64,000 bases of DNA from Limnanthes douglasii subsp. nivea (taxonomy: Eukaryota > Streptophyta > Magnoliopsida > Brassicales > Limnanthaceae): positions 190,090,958 through 190,154,957 of the forward strand of contig JAUPFV010000005.1 of assembly GCA_036936605.1 (NCBI GenBank). Reading direction: 5' to 3'. Of the stretch, positions 32,806-45,712 are shown in pieces. The translations under genes were made by a program, and so were the position numbers. How positions within the stretch are numbered: position 1 is the first letter of the stretch; each line of letters begins with the position of its first letter. The notes below the pieces were generated by a model. That model did no database searches. It was not told where the DNA came from and saw nothing but the letters and a program-made list of their open reading frames with translations.

Positions 32806-34801
32806 TTACTTTGAAGATTCGGTGGAATTTCTTTCGTTAGATTCTAAAGTATTTTCATTATCACCCAAAGATATCCCCATAGGGCGATATTTGACTGGAA
32901 CAAGCTCCCAAAATCCAACGAAGTTCAAGGCAGGGTAGCGCTCGCATATTTCCATGATCAGACCGAATCTGACCGTAACATCCCTTGCATTCAACTTAGA
33001 CACACATTAAGCAACTTAAACTTCAACAACCGTTTCTTTATCCTTCTTAGCTTAGGCTCGGATAAGTTGTTTTTCCTTCACAACTCTTTTATAATCTTTA
33101 AAACAGTGTGTAAAATATTTTCAGGCTTTGTCGTTTCCTTCTTTGTAAGCTGCAATAAGCTTATCCTTAGTGGAATTATGAGTGGCGTAAAGATTCTTTT
33201 ATTCTTGGTAACATTAATAAGAAATCATAATATAATCCTAGACATGTACAAGTTTTTTTGTAAATAAAACATCGGTTTGTTTCTCAAACGTAAAGTATAC
33301 CTATTTAAGCTCTTCGACTTTTGACGCCGGTAGTAAAGTTTCTGATTTGTAGTGATTTTTATGATCCCTTAAATGCCGCATCTTTTTCCTCAGAATAACC
33401 GATGATCAAAGTAGTTTACGGAGCTGAAGATAAAATTCACCCCAACAGGTATCTCAAATAAGCTAGACGAAGATCCAGCTTCGAAAGAAACCATAGTTGG
33501 AGAATCAGTATTCTGAATGTAATCTTCATGATCATGAACGATTAGATCCTTTGATGGAGGCTGGGAAGAGTCTGATTTGATGAGAACTTTTTCTGGTGAA
33601 AACTTGGCGTGTTCAGTAACGTTACCTTCAGAGGACCAACCGTCTCAGAAACTACTTGGTTTTCTTCAATAATACCTTTCAACTTTCGTTGACATTTCTT
33701 TTTGGGAGAAGTTTGAGTGGGGAGTTTTTTAAAACGTTCGGGTTTCACGGTTTTGGCCTTTTGCACATTGGTATTAGCTTCATGAATTTATGCACTAGAA
33801 AGCTCGGGAACCTCCGTTTCTTCCAAAGAATCGCATGATTCATCATCCCGATGACTTTTCGCTCTAGCTCTTGTTGGGAGAAAGACATGACATATTTAGC
33901 CTCTAACCGATCTAAAACCTCTTGTTGGGTTGGAGTAACCATGAGTTTTTCCAAAGATAGTAGCTCTGATGGGTTGGCTCTCCATAGGTGACTCTTGACA
34001 AGGTTAGTGGGTGTGAAGCAAATGCGGAATCTGTTAGACCAAGTAACTTTGGCCCACGAACTTAACTCTATAAAGATTGTTCACGTGGGCACAAAATTAG
34101 CATAGGGCTTGGATACACGAGTCATGGCTGTTTATATTTGAAAAGAAAAGTGCATAAGAATAGACATAAGAAAATTTCGAAGCGGAATAAAAGAGAAACA
34201 TACCTCTGATAGTCAAGATAATGTATAGTTTATGAGGATTTTCGGGTGTCGCCCCAGATCCTGTTTCCGAAAATCCTGAGAAGAAAAGAAATCGTTGCTC
34301 TTATTTCTTGCCTGCTTCAAGAAAATCCTTGATAACCTTTTGGTTTCGACCAAAGGTTAACGAATAGAAAGAAAAATACGGCTTTTTAGCCACGCCACGA
34401 GAAAAAAAATTACCTTTTCTTTTCATGTGATACCATTGAGAGTCCTTCCTACATAGGGGCTCATGTTACCCTGCATCCAGAAGCAATCTCTTCAAACATT
34501 TTAAAAACATCCGTAGCTAATTGAATCCATTTGAAGTAATGAATGAATATTTTTTGATTCGACACAAAGTCCAAATAACTCTACTAGTCTACAATTTGTT
34601 AAAGTACTTTTTACCTTTGGTAAAATATAGCTTTTTATCCTCCTCTAAGGTTTCGACAAACAAAAGGTTATTAACGTAGGCACGAACATGGTCAACACAA
34701 ATTAATCTAAACATTTCTCTAAGATTAGTTCGATTAGAGTTGAAAACCAATTTACTAATGTATTTAAAAAATCCTAAGAGTCCTACCAAAAAATATTGCA
34801 A
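32806..34801 (-). pseudogene. Antisense extra ORF remnant of Tat element (unit 2)
   Basis: Four minus-strand pieces (34801-34589, 33954-33745, 33766-33542, 33003-32806) match those of unit 1 nearly residue for residue, with substitutions but the same lengths. Conserved open lengths in a dead element fit either recent duplication or a formerly coding region. No domain is recognised. Confidence 0.5.
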
Positions 34802-35800
34802 TACAGTTTGATAAACTTTTGGATTGGATATTTTACATCAGTCACTATACAAAATTCGGTAGTCACTCATGAACAACAACAACGAGATGATCAATATCAT
34901 TCTATGTTCTTTTGGAAAGATTAGAGATTACTGCTAAAGGTAAAAATCGATTCACCTAATATCCTGCTTAGCTAAAGCTTATTTAGCCGAAGACGAAAAA
35001 AAGACATAACGACAATAAAACATTAATAACTACAATTACAAGTGATATCTTTGGACAATTATAAAATTAAAAATTAATAAGTTAAGAAAATAATAAATGT
35101 AAGGAAATTGCTAAAAAAAGCCGTTTTACTCCGTGAAGTCGTCTGTTTTCGATTTTCAATAATTACAAAATTGCCATAATGCAAAAAAAACTCAAAAAAT
35201 CTTTAAATCTGTTTAATTACAAGTCATGCCATTAACTACTTCATGAAGTTGCAAATAAAAAACAACTATCAATTCAACATCTAACTTCACAAAAACAACA
35301 AAAAATTCAAAACCAAATAAATAACTTGAAATAAGTAAACCAAGTAAACCCTTAAACTTAAAAAAAATTGTTATATATTTTACATATATACATGCTATTT
35401 TAGATTAAAGGGCCATATTATTAGTCATTTTTCATTGGTCTAAATTTGGTTTTTGTTTATTTGATATAATGGTCCGCGATCAAACTCACATTTAAATAAT
35501 TTTAGTTTTACAAATGAGTAAAAGGTTTGAAAGGAGAGAGAAATTGAATAATTTGAGGCTGTTATTGGATGCAACAAGCAAGATCAATAATTAAGATAGA
35601 AAATAAAAGAAATTTGTTGGCTTTCTTAGAATATATCTTAAAGTCTGAACCGAACAAACCTATCTTACCTTTCACATATCCACGAACATATGCCACCCAC
35701 ATCTCTCCTTCCTAAAGGAGTAAAATATCCAAAATTTTGACATAGACTACAACAGCGATCCGTATTGAGCAATAGTCCCAAATCCATATCCAATTTTTTT

Positions 35801-35983
35801 TGTTTTTCGTCATTCGATGGCGTCGATGGATACAATTTTCTTCGCCAATCGAAATGAAAAAATGGTTTACGCATACGCTATTTCGTGGGGTAATAGTCTT
35901 ATCTCCCGCCATGAGATGGCGTATTCATGGACCACTTCACCATTTCGATTGACAAAGAACACGTGATCGAATGGCGAAAAACA
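35801..35983. repeat. Long imperfect hairpin / inverted repeat (unit 2)
   Basis: Same structure as 13579-13761. Here CTTCGCCAATCGAAATG pairs better with CATTTCGATTGACAAAG than in unit 1, while the outer stem has one change (CGTCATTCGAT). Confidence 0.65.
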
Positions 35984-37058
35984 TAAAATTTTGGGTTTGA
36001 GACGGTTGTAAAGGCTTCGGTCTCGAAGAGTTGGATTTGGTCTGTGTTGAAGGGTTGACCGTGTCGAAAGTTTGGGTTTTTAAGTGTTTTGCGAAGGAGA
36101 TGTATGGGTGACTGTGCTTCAGAAAAGAGAAGTGTGTGAGTGGTGTCCTGAGTGGGTAAGTGAAAGGTTTTTATATAGTTTTAATTTATTAGTGGAGATT
36201 TTCAGTATATGGAGATTCATAATAACACAACCTTCTCTCAATCCTCGGAATGCAAACGGCCGTTTATATTCGAGCAAAAAGGAGATGAAAATGGGAAGGT
36301 GCACCGATATATATGATAGGAGGTTTGTGCTATTAAAAGTATGCGTAGGGGTACCCACTCCCTGCTCGAGTTGCTGCTGTTCGAGTTTGATTGAATCTGC
36401 TAGCCGGAGTTTTGCATGTTGTTGCTACTCGAGTTCGCCGAAGTTCAGTAAACGAAATCAGTTGCTGTTGCTCGAGTTCCCCGAAATGCAATGTTAGGGT
36501 TTTCGCTTCTTGCTACTGCATATGGGTGGGTGGCGTCGTGAGGTAAGTGGGTCGAAGAAGATAGGTTTTAGTTTTAGTTTATGTTAATAGACTTAGAGCA
36601 TGTACAACATCAATGTTAAATTATCGTATTAATTATATTGTGTGTTAACGTAATCCTAAAATCACTTTAATGAAAGTGTTAAAATTATGCGTTAACTAAA
36701 AAAGTTCAAAAATAGTCCATGTTTTTGTTAAATACCGAGAGCCACCCATGTACTGGTTTTTTATTTTATTTATTTATTTATTTCGTTTTCGATTTAAATT
36801 TTATTTCATTTTAATTTTAGTGTTTGTTAATAAATGTAAAAATAAAATATAATTTTTATATAAAAAATAATAAATTTTAATATATTATTTTTGGAAAATA
36901 TTTTTAAAATAGTATATAACAAAATCAAGTTTCATATTCGAAAGATATCATTTTATGAAAACAAATATTACTATATTAATAATTAAAATATGAAACTAAT
37001 AAACTAAATAAAATGAAAGTTTTTATTTAAAAGATACATTAAAAATAATTTAGAAGAT
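35984..37058. other. Non-coding region before LINE A (unit 2)
   Basis: Counterpart of 13800-14817. The ORF at 36084-36497 differs in frame and length from its unit 1 counterpart because of indels, so it is not supported as a gene. From about 36597 there is a GAGCATGTACAAC stretch resembling a MITE end. Confidence 0.35.
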
Positions 37059-37062
37059 TGAT

Positions 37063-37836
37063 ATGCAGAAGGCGTTTGATAGGCTGTCTCACCAGTTTAC
37101 CCAGAGTGTCCTCAAGGTTTTTGGTTTCAGTCTTCAATTCATTGAACTGATAGGCAACAACATTACAAACATGCATTTCTCTAAAGTCATCAATGAGGTT
37201 ACTAAAAGATTCTTTAAGTCCGACCAGGGCCTGAGACAGCGGGATCCTTTATCCCCCAGTCTATTCGTACTGGCTGAAGAATTCTTGATTCGTGGTCTAA
37301 AAAAGCTAAATGAGAATTCTAGATCCATCAGATATAATACTAGAGGGAATCAAGTCATACCGTGCATGGCCTTTGCTGATGATCTAACCACTTTTTGCAA
37401 TGACACTGGTGATTTTGTCTCCAAGATAACTGACTTCCTAGTTCACTATCAGAACATCTCAGGGCAGCTGATCAACAAGGGAAAGTTAAAGTTAATCACT
37501 GTTAGTAACATACCTAATCCAAGAGTCAATACAGTTGAGAGAATTACTCGAATCAAGCGTAGTTCTATGCCTTTTATGTATTTGGTTATCATGATAAGCA
37601 ACAAAACCAATATTAGTCACTTTGATAGTCTTGTTTCAAAGATTAGAGACAAGATTAATAAATGGGATGAAAGTATATTATCGTTTGGTGGCAGATTAAT
37701 ACTGATACAATCAGTTCTTTCATCTTACCCTCTTTATTACATCCAAAATACAATTCTTCTTAAGGCAGTCAATAAGAGGATTGAAGTACTTTATAACAAG
37801 TTTCTCTGGGGTAACAAGAAGCTGGATTGTCTATAG
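37063..37836 (+). pseudogene. LINE A reverse transcriptase (unit 2)
   Basis: Open for 257 codons from motif A (KAFDRLSHQF) through QGLRQRDPLSPSLF, MAFADDL and the region after it. The LINE's early stop seen in unit 1 is absent. A 78-bp deletion with CAAG at both ends, at about 37815, removes the codons after FLWGN and leads to a stop. The truncated 5' end means it has no start of its own. Confidence 0.8.
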
Positions 37837-39326
37837 GACGCATACTCATATAAGTTATGGTTTAATCTAAGAGCTAATAATAAGTCTCTTTGGGCAAGGC
37901 TCACGGTGTCCATCTCCTACAAGGGGGTATCATCTTATTGTTGTTCATACTCCTAAACGAATGTTTAGAGTTTGGGCTAGGATTTATGGAATTCGAGACA
38001 ATGCGGAGAGGTATATATTCTGGATATCAGGACATGAAGGAAAATACTTATGGCTTGACAGATGGTGCACTGAAAATTCATTTATCTCCTTTAATGAGCA
38101 GGAAAATAGAGGCTGGTATGTAGATACTAGGATCAACAGTTCTGGGTCAATGACAGGTGGAACATTGATAAACTGAAGATACCATCCCTATACTTTCTAA
38201 CATTCTTAAAACCAAGCTAAACAACAATCCAGATGAAATAAGATGGGCATTATCTACTGATGGTTTATTCAACGCAAAGATAGCATGAGACACTGTAAGG
38301 AAGAAATGGAATGAATCAAACTTGTTCAAGAAATGTTGGAACCCAATCATACCAAAGAAATGTTCATTTTTTTCTTTGGAGAGCTCTGATGAACTAGTTC
38401 GCCTCTGATAAGAATCTCCAGCGAATGAATATTAAACTTTCCTCAAATTGCCAGTTCTGTGACAACACCGAAAGTTCAAAACACGTTTTGGTCAGCTGCA
38501 ATCAAGCTTGGACAGTGTGGAATCACTTCAGTGTCTTATTTGGAATATCTATCTCCAGAACAATGACTCTTCCTCACCTTATACTATCCTGGTTTTGGTC
38601 TTCAACAAAAGTCTGCAGTAAAATAACAATACTACCTGCAATTATCACGTGGACAATTTGGAAATCAAGAAATTACAAGAAAATGCAAGAGGCAGAGTAT
38701 TCAACTTCTTTTTTAATTAATCAGGTTATTAGAATGATAAATGGTTTGTCTAATGTTAACCAGCTTAAAACAAGAAATTAGGGCATATATGTCAGGATCG
38801 CAAATCAACTAGGTTGCTATCATAACAGAAGGGCAGTGCCAATTTTGCTGAAATGGATATCGCCAAAGCTAAATCGTTTCAAGTTGAACACTGACAAAGC
38901 TTCTTTGCTCTCGGGTGAAGCTGAAGGTGGAGGAGTTTTAAGAAATCATGATGAGGATATCATTAAAGGGTTTGGCAGGCTATATGGAAAGTGATCTGTT
39001 GTTGTAGTTGAAGCCAGAGCTTTAATGGACGAAGTAGCTATATGCAGAGACCTTAATCTTAAGAACCTTGATATAGAGGTGGATTCTACTATTATGGCCA
39101 AGCTAATTGGGAATGAAAGATCATTATGGTATCTTGATTCTATTATAAGCTACTATAGGACGATTGGGTCGCAAAGAGCAGGATAAAGCCGCTGATTGGA
39201 TCGCAAAGAGAACGATTCAAGTGAAAGAAAATATTTATTTCACTCAATTTTCAGCCCCAAATCAATTGCATGCAATTGTCCTCCTTAAAAGCTTGGGGAT
39301 TGGGTATATCAGAGACGCTGAATGAT
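37837..39326 (+). pseudogene. LINE A post-RT region and RNase H (unit 2)
   Basis: This has WARIYGIRDNAERYIFW, then the zinc-type region SNCQFCDNTESSKHVLVSCNQAWTVW (38425 onward), which is intact here but disrupted in unit 1, and RNase H pieces from about 38880 (LNTDKASLLSGEAEGGGVLRNHDED) with stops at about 38990 and beyond. Confidence 0.7.
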
Positions 39327-39590
39327 CCTCCATTGATAGTAGTTCTGTTTAGAAAAGGGCTCGAATAAAAAAGTGTTTTGCGGGGAAGAAGATGAAGCTG
39401 GTCTGGTCTTTGACTCTCTTTTGGCGAGGTTCAAATTTTCACTGAATCATTGAAATCTTATGAAGCGGGAGTTGGAAATTTTTTCCCCCCTTAGGTTTTT
39501 ATTTCAAACTTTGTATAAGTCATTGTAATTTGAAGTTGTTTTTTCTAATAAAAGCGAAATTTACTCAAACAAATATATATTTTTGAAGGT

Positions 39591-40470
39591 ATGATCAAAC
39601 TAAAAAATATTATTTATTATTGTATTTCCTTATTTTTCTCAATTTTACTAATCTGATATATTTTAAGAAATTATATGTTTAACAAATCCTCATATATTTT
39701 GAAATCATATCTTTATATATTTTTTATTCTTTGTTTTACTTCTTCTCTTTTTTGGTTTCTCAATTTCTAAAAACTATATTTTTGATCTTCTTTGTCAACA
39801 CAAAAATACTTAAACAAAATATTTAAAATCTCATAGGATAATAAATTAAATAAAATTAAAATTAAATAACACTTTGATAAATACGGGAGAACAAAATCAA
39901 AGATATTAACAAAAGAAATAATGTTTCTCTTTCATACACGTAAGGTTTAATATGTTATTTAAAAAACTAATTGGAGTGAAATTTGGTTTTGTTAACTAAA
40001 AAATGCTAAATGAATTAAATTATGTTTCTCTCTCCTACGTAGCACCCACTAACACATAATTTTAACAACAACGATCGTACATGTTCTTATATTTTAATAT
40101 TTAATTTAGTTTTAGTTAACTAAATATTATTTATTAATTTAGTTTAAGTAAATATTAAAATTAATTTAAGGTTTTTAAAATTAGATTATTTCTAGATAAA
40201 TGTTAGAGAAAAAGAATTTTTTTTGAGTAATTTCAATCTTTATAGGTTTTTGTAAAGTGTAAAAATTGTTAAAAACAATTAACTCCGCCTAGTAATTTCA
40301 AAAAGATATAAGTGCCACTTGAGGGAGTAAAGTTGACCTTTTTTTAGCAATTTTTTAAATATAGTTCTATTAAATAAAAAATTATAATTTTTTATCTAAT
40401 TTTTTTATATTAATTTACCATTTAAAATAAAAATAAGAGATAATAGAATGTATGATTTTTATTTTTATTT
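39591..40470. other. AT-rich non-coding DNA right of LINE A (unit 2)
   Basis: Counterpart of 17412-18303. No coding content is seen. Confidence 0.5.
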
Positions 40471-40486
40471 ATAAATTTATTCACTT
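40471..40486. repeat. LINE B 5' target-site duplication (unit 2)
   Basis: ATAAATTTATTCACTT is repeated at 45697-45712. Confidence 0.75.
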
Positions 40487-40639
40487 GAATATTATGAAGT
40501 AATAAATAAATATTCTTGTAATTAGGAGACACTGCTCCAAGAATGATTACTCCTTCTTGATTGCAAAACCATAATTTTTTATGGCTAATCTTCTCGTTGG
40601 TTGATCTTCTTCTCTTCCCTTCTCTTGGTGGTTATATCT

Positions 40640-42022
40640 ATCATGTAGATAAGAAACAACATTTTATTGGAAGAAGAAGACTTTCCGACTCTGTCTCAAT
40701 ATCTTAGAGAGGGAAACGTCGATCAATGTTTGAAAAAAAGATCTTACGCGGATTTGTTCAAAAAACAATCTCTTAATCATAAAAAACCAGACTTTAAACA
40801 GGAGAGCATTCATTGAATATTAGGTCACATCTCTGTTCAATATTCTAAAGAGGTCAAGGATGCTCTGTTACAGAATTCCAAAACAACGTTAATTAGTAAA
40901 TTCTCCTTAGGTCTGCCAAATATAGATGTTATAGAAAGTTTCTTGAGTTCGTTGAAATTCAAAGGAAACTATCGATCTTCTAACTGGGATTCACATCATA
41001 TTCTTATTGAGTTTGAATTAAAGGAAGACGTATGTAGGTTGTGGTCCAAACATTTGGAAGGTTGAAATTTCAACGATGAGAGTCTTACGTTGGACGCCAG
41101 AATTTCATATCAAGATTGAAAGCCCAATTGCTATGGTTTGGGTTAAATTTGAAAACATTCATGAGTTTCTTTACAATGCAGAATTTCTTCATGAAATAGA
41201 TGCAACCTTAGCAAACCCATATAAAGTTGAGGTTCCTAATGAAAATATGGCTTTTAAAAATGCAGCTTTTGCGTTGATTGAATTATACATATCAAGAAAA
41301 ATACACAGTAATATATGAATTGGCTTCAGTGTGAATGATAGGTGCTGAATTTCTGTCAAATATAAGAATCTGCCTTCCTACTGCAGTTTATGCTACTATA
41401 TAGGACATAATGTGGATGAATAAAAATTCTGGGAATATCAATGTTAACGATCGAGATAAGCAACACCAGAATAGAAACAATGGTAATCAATCTTCAAAAG
41501 GTACAAAAACCAAAGAAATCAAAGTTAAAACATCTGATATAAACAATCAAGAAGCTATTTGATCTAATTCTGAGTTCATTCCTAATGTTAAGTCCATAAT
41601 AGTTCATAAAGAAAAGAAGAAGGATTTTGCGAAGGAACAAATCTACAAAAGAAAGAAGATGGTTAATAATATATCTGAAAATGATGATAACTCTAAAAAT
41701 TATGACTTTACACTGCCATATGATATAGAAATTATTGAAGCTATTCAACAACTGTATAGACACTTTGAAAAACAAGATTTACAAGAAGGCGATAACTTTA
41801 TTTCTGGTTTAAACTCTCCAAACCAAGGAAATATAGTCAGCATACAACATTCCCCAACTAGAAAATATACATCTCCAATGGCCTAAGACTTCAGCACTAT
41901 CATAAAGAAGAAGCTCAAATCTGTCCGGAGAATAAAAAAAGCAAGTACAAGAATAATGAAATCTCTGAAATATACATGGATAAACAAGAAACACAAATCA
42001 TCATCTGATAATGATAAATATT
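40640..42022 (+). pseudogene. LINE B ORF1 remnant (unit 2)
   Basis: 41076-41318 carries the DUF4283-type RVLRWTPEFHIKIESPIAMVWVKFENIHEF. The knuckle region that follows has CSLCYYIGHNVDE and then a deletion, so the last ligand of the CCHC motif is gone. A Lys-rich tail at 41659-41886 matches unit 1. Confidence 0.65.
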
Positions 42023-43050
42023 CTTAACTGGAATTTATGTGGTATTAAAAACAATTTCAACTGTCAGAAGGCTGAAAGATATTATCTTTAAAGAAAAAGT
42101 CAACATATTAGCCCTTCAAGAGCCAATGTCTAAGCCTGAAAAAATTACTGATATTGTTGTGGTGTTGAGTTTTTCTAATTATACTTTCAATATTTCTAAT
42201 AAGATATGGGTTTTTTGGGCAGATGATATTTATATTAACACCATGGTTAATCATGATCAATGCTGAATTTGGAGATTAATACTAACTATAACATTAGTTT
42301 TCACTTAACGTGGTTTATAGTAAGTGCAACAGGTTGCTTAGGCTTGATTTATGAGATAAATTAAAGTTGATCTCTATGATTGAGCAAGGCCGGCTTACAG
42401 TTGGTGACTTAAACGTTATGGCCTCGTCTGAAGAGCAGCTAGGGTGTAATGTTATTGATCAAAATAACATAGACGATTTCGTGCATACTATTAGTGAATG
42501 TCATTTGGAGGATGTTGGGTTTGTGGGTTCAAACTTCACCTGGAATGGAAGCATGAAATGGAAAATACTTGATCGAGCAATGTTCAACAATAATTGGACC
42601 AACATTTTCAACACAACTCAGGTCCATGATATGGTCAGAACTTATTTTGACCTTGACCCTATTCTTATATCTGTTGTATCTAATCAAATTGGGTTCTCTA
42701 ATCATAAAAACAAAAGTTTCAAGTTTATGAACATGTGGACAAATGATCAATCTTTTCTTAGTGTCGTAGAACAGAATTGGAGTTTGCATATTTGTGGTCA
42801 TCCTAATGAGATCTTATCGTTTAAGCTTAAGAGACTTAAAAATTATCTCAAAGCTTGGAACATTAACTGTTTTGGTAATATTTTCAGTAAAGTAAAAGAG
42901 ACTCAAGTTAATATTAAGAAAGCTGAGTTGCTTCACTCAAGGTTGAACAATCAAATCACTAAAGTTGATATGAAAAAAGATAATAGTTTATATATGCAGT
43001 CTTTGAGAATTGAAGAGGATTTTTGGAAACAAAATTCTTACAATTCTTAG
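42023..43050 (+). pseudogene. LINE B endonuclease domain (unit 2)
   Basis: Open 42039-42266 and 42367-43050. VNILALQEPM keeps the catalytic Glu; GDLNVMASSEEQLG and SNFTWNG are present. The final motif reads YFDLDPILI instead of YSDHAPIL, so the catalytic His is lost. A stop at 43048-43050 replaces the Trp codon seen in unit 1. Confidence 0.75.
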
Positions 43051-44475
43051 CTTATTGAAGGTGACAGCAACACTAAACTATATAATGCTTATGTATCAAA
43101 AAACAGGAGGAAAAATACTATACAGGGAATTAAAGAAGATAACAAGTGGATCTACAATCCTAAGGACATTGATAGATCAGCAGAGAAGTATTTCAAGTCT
43201 CATTACACTAGAAAACCTTATGAAAGCCATGATGAGGAGGAAACCTGTATGCAAGATGCCACCATGTCTTTTATTCCTAAATTAATCTCTGATTCTGATA
43301 ACGATTCTTTGATGAAAGCTACAAATGAAGATGAGCTATGGAACATTTTAAACACGATGAACTCTGCAAGTGCTGCAGGCATGAAAGCAGAGAAGTATTT
43401 CAAGTCTCAAGACAGTGAATCTTATATACTAGAATAATTACCGTCCCATAAGTCTATGTTCAATGACCAACAAAATTATTTCTAAGTTGATTAACACTAG
43501 GTTAGCCAGTATTCTCCCTAGAAGCATCTCTAGCACTCAAGGTGCCTTTGTTAAAAATCGATCTATACATGAGAATATTGTAGTTTCTAAAGAGATGACT
43601 TATGACTTGAATAGAAATCCTTTTAAAGGAAACATCATGGTCAAATTAGACATGTCTAAAGCATTTGATATGATGTCTTTCCCTTTTATTATCAATTTCT
43701 TTAATTTGTTTGGTTTCTCTAAGCAATTTGTTAAGATTATTGGTGACATGATCAAGGATATAAACATTTCCATATTGATCAATGGTAAGGTTTATGGCTA
43801 TTTCCAAACCTTAAGAGGCTTGAGACAAGGTGACCCCTTATCCCTAAGCCTCTTCATCATTAGTGAAGAAGTGCTTGTGCGTGGGATTTCTCACCTTTAT
43901 AATCATAATAAGAGCATGCAATTTGCCTCTAGATCTACCTTCATTTTCCATAGTATTACTTTTGCGGATGATATTTTAGTATTTACTAATATCTTAGAAT
44001 CCTCAATCAATCTGCTTAGTTATTTTCAAGACAGATACATCTGATATCAGGATAATTAATTAACAAGGAGAAAACACAGATCATTACCTCAAACAGACTT
44101 CATCAAAGTAGGATCAATATCCTGGAAACCAGCACTGGATTCAAAGCTGAGCAGTTTCCTATAAGTTACTTAGGGATAAACCTTAGCTGTAACAACAAAG
44201 CAAAGAACTTCAGTAAGCTGATAGAAAAAAATCAACGCAAAAATCACTGAATGGGATCGTAAATTACTTTCTTTCGGGGGAAGAATTTCTTTAATTTCTT
44301 ATATTCTCATATCTATTCCTTATTATTAGATGCATAATACAATGCTGCCTATTAGTTTTATCAAAAGACTTGAAAAAACCTTCAACTAGTTACTATGGAG
44401 ATCTAAATCAAATGTTAAAAATGTCTATTGGACAACTTGGGTGAATCTTTGTAAGCCTTTTGATGAAGGATGATT
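43051..44475 (+). pseudogene. LINE B reverse transcriptase (unit 2)
   Basis: 43463-44044 has TQGAFVKNRSIHENI, MVKLDMSKAFDMMSF, RGLRQGDPLSLSLF (motif B Gly kept, unlike unit 1) and ITFADDILVF. Upstream, about 130 bp equal to 21218-21349 are missing and replaced by a 22-bp copy of nearby sequence. Confidence 0.8.
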
Positions 44476-45396
44476 GAATATCAGAAGATTAACTGATATT
44501 CAGAACACTCTTTCTCAAAAGTTGTGGTTCAACTATAGAAAGAAAGAAATTTTATGGTCTCTAATGATGCATGACATTTATAACAAAGGAATTCATCCTC
44601 TTAAAGCTAACTTTTCAAAACATGGCTCTCTTATTTGGAAACGCTTGATCAATATTAAAGATACTGTTGAAACTAATATTCGATGGTTATTGGGCAGTGG
44701 TGACATAAATTTTTGGTTTAAGGAATTGGCATAACCAGATTCCCATCATGGATCACCGCAACACTGAGGCTAATCTATGCTTCTTTGATCAGAAAGTAAA
44801 TACTTTATGGAAAGCTAATAGGTGGGATACTGACGTGTTGAGAGGTTTTTTAGAAGAGACCAGAATCAATCAGATTTGTCTCTTCAAAGTAGATCCCGAC
44901 ACGAAAGATCAATATGATAGAAGAAGCTCAACGTTGACGCTGCTTGCATCCCCAATGGTGAAGCTGGTGGCGGTATGATTATCAGAAATCACAATAGAGA
45001 TCTTGTTAAGGGTTTAGGAAAAACATTTAGAAAGATGTCTTCTATTATGGCTGAAACTCGAGCTCTGTTTGAAGGTTTGCTGTTGTGTAGAAACAATAGT
45101 TGGTTAAAAATCGATATTGAATTTGACTGCCAGACTTTAATTGATATTCTTGCAAAAGGGAAAAGTCCCGGTATTTGCATTCTTTAATTTCGATATGCAG
45201 AAGATTAATTCACCCTTCAATGACAATCAAGTTAATCCCTCGAATGCAAAATATAGATGCAGATTGGCTCGCAAAGTGGACGTTGAATTGCAAACAGAAA
45301 GTGGAATTCACTCAATTCAATGCTCCTGCTGATCTTCTATCTATTGTTCTCGTGGAGAGTATGAGTATCAGATATATCAACGCTGGTACTGACTAA
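44476..45396 (+). pseudogene. LINE B ORF2 C-terminus with RNase H (unit 2)
   Basis: This matches 22436-23341: WKRLINIKDTVETNIRW, then RNase H MIIRNHNRD...ETRALFEGLLLCRNNSWLKIDIEFDCQTLID, a frame change at about 45180 and MQNIDADWLAKWTL to the stop at 45396. Confidence 0.75.
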
Positions 45397-45696
45397 TCAA
45401 GCTCTGCTGTTAGTCTTCTTCAATTTTGAGTATCGATTGTTTTTTTTGAGTTGTTTGTATTCACTGGAGATTGTCTAAAGCAGACTATTGAAGCTGAGAT
45501 TCGAGGAGTAAGAATGTCGAGATTGAAATCGCTGAGGTCATTAGAATGTCACGGTTAATTTTTCAAATGATCAGCCTAATGTCATCATATAATTAGATTA
45601 TCAGTTCTAAGTCCTTATATTCTGAACAATTGCTATAATTGGTTCTTAAATGTAATATAGTTTCAATTTTTACCAAAAAAATAAGAATAAAAATAA

Positions 45697-45712
45697 ATAA
45701 ATTTATTCACTT
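45697..45712. repeat. LINE B 3' target-site duplication (unit 2)
   Basis: Exact copy of 40471-40486. P450 copy 3 promoter-region homology starts here. Confidence 0.75.

Larger units (their letters stand above)
27547..34830 (+). mobile_element. Tat-lineage Ty3/gypsy element, decayed (unit 2)
   Basis: This is the duplicate of 4014-12480, with a 1136-bp deletion covering the LTR end, primer site and most of gag (junction 27878-27881). Order is preserved: gag end, protease, RT, RNase H, second RNase H, integrase, 48-bp repeats, antisense ORF remnants. A further deletion of about 85 bp lies before RT at about 29472. No 3' LTR was found. Confidence 0.8.
37059..39578 (+). mobile_element. LINE A, 5'-truncated L1-type element (unit 2)
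   Basis: Duplicate of 14818-17399, with the same 5' truncation and the same 3' UTR. Flanks AATTTAGAAGAT (37047-37058) and ATTTTTGAAGGT (39579-39590) are the decayed target duplication. Confidence 0.75.
35103..40352. mobile_element. Possible MULE element with nested LINE A (unit 2)
   Basis: The ends 35103-35143 and 40312-40352 are inverted copies sharing AAATTGCTAAAAAAAG and TTTACTCC. The interior repeats that of unit 1, with about 110 bp of AT-rich sequence (unit 1 about 13010-13130) missing near 35370. A 25-30 bp local duplication of a CTCGAGTTC word lies at 36420-36485. No transposase is seen. Confidence 0.4.
40487..45696 (+). mobile_element. LINE B, near full-length L1-type element (unit 2)
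   Basis: Duplicate of 18320-23678 with the same flanking repeats. It has extra damage: a deletion of about 130 bp in RT filled with a copied 22-bp piece (43386-43407), loss of the second half of the zinc knuckle, and a changed endonuclease SDH motif. Confidence 0.85.

Noticed and set aside
36084..36497. 137-codon ORF in unit 2 as a host gene
   Set aside because: The matching region in unit 1 has a different frame because of indels, and the translation has no domain.
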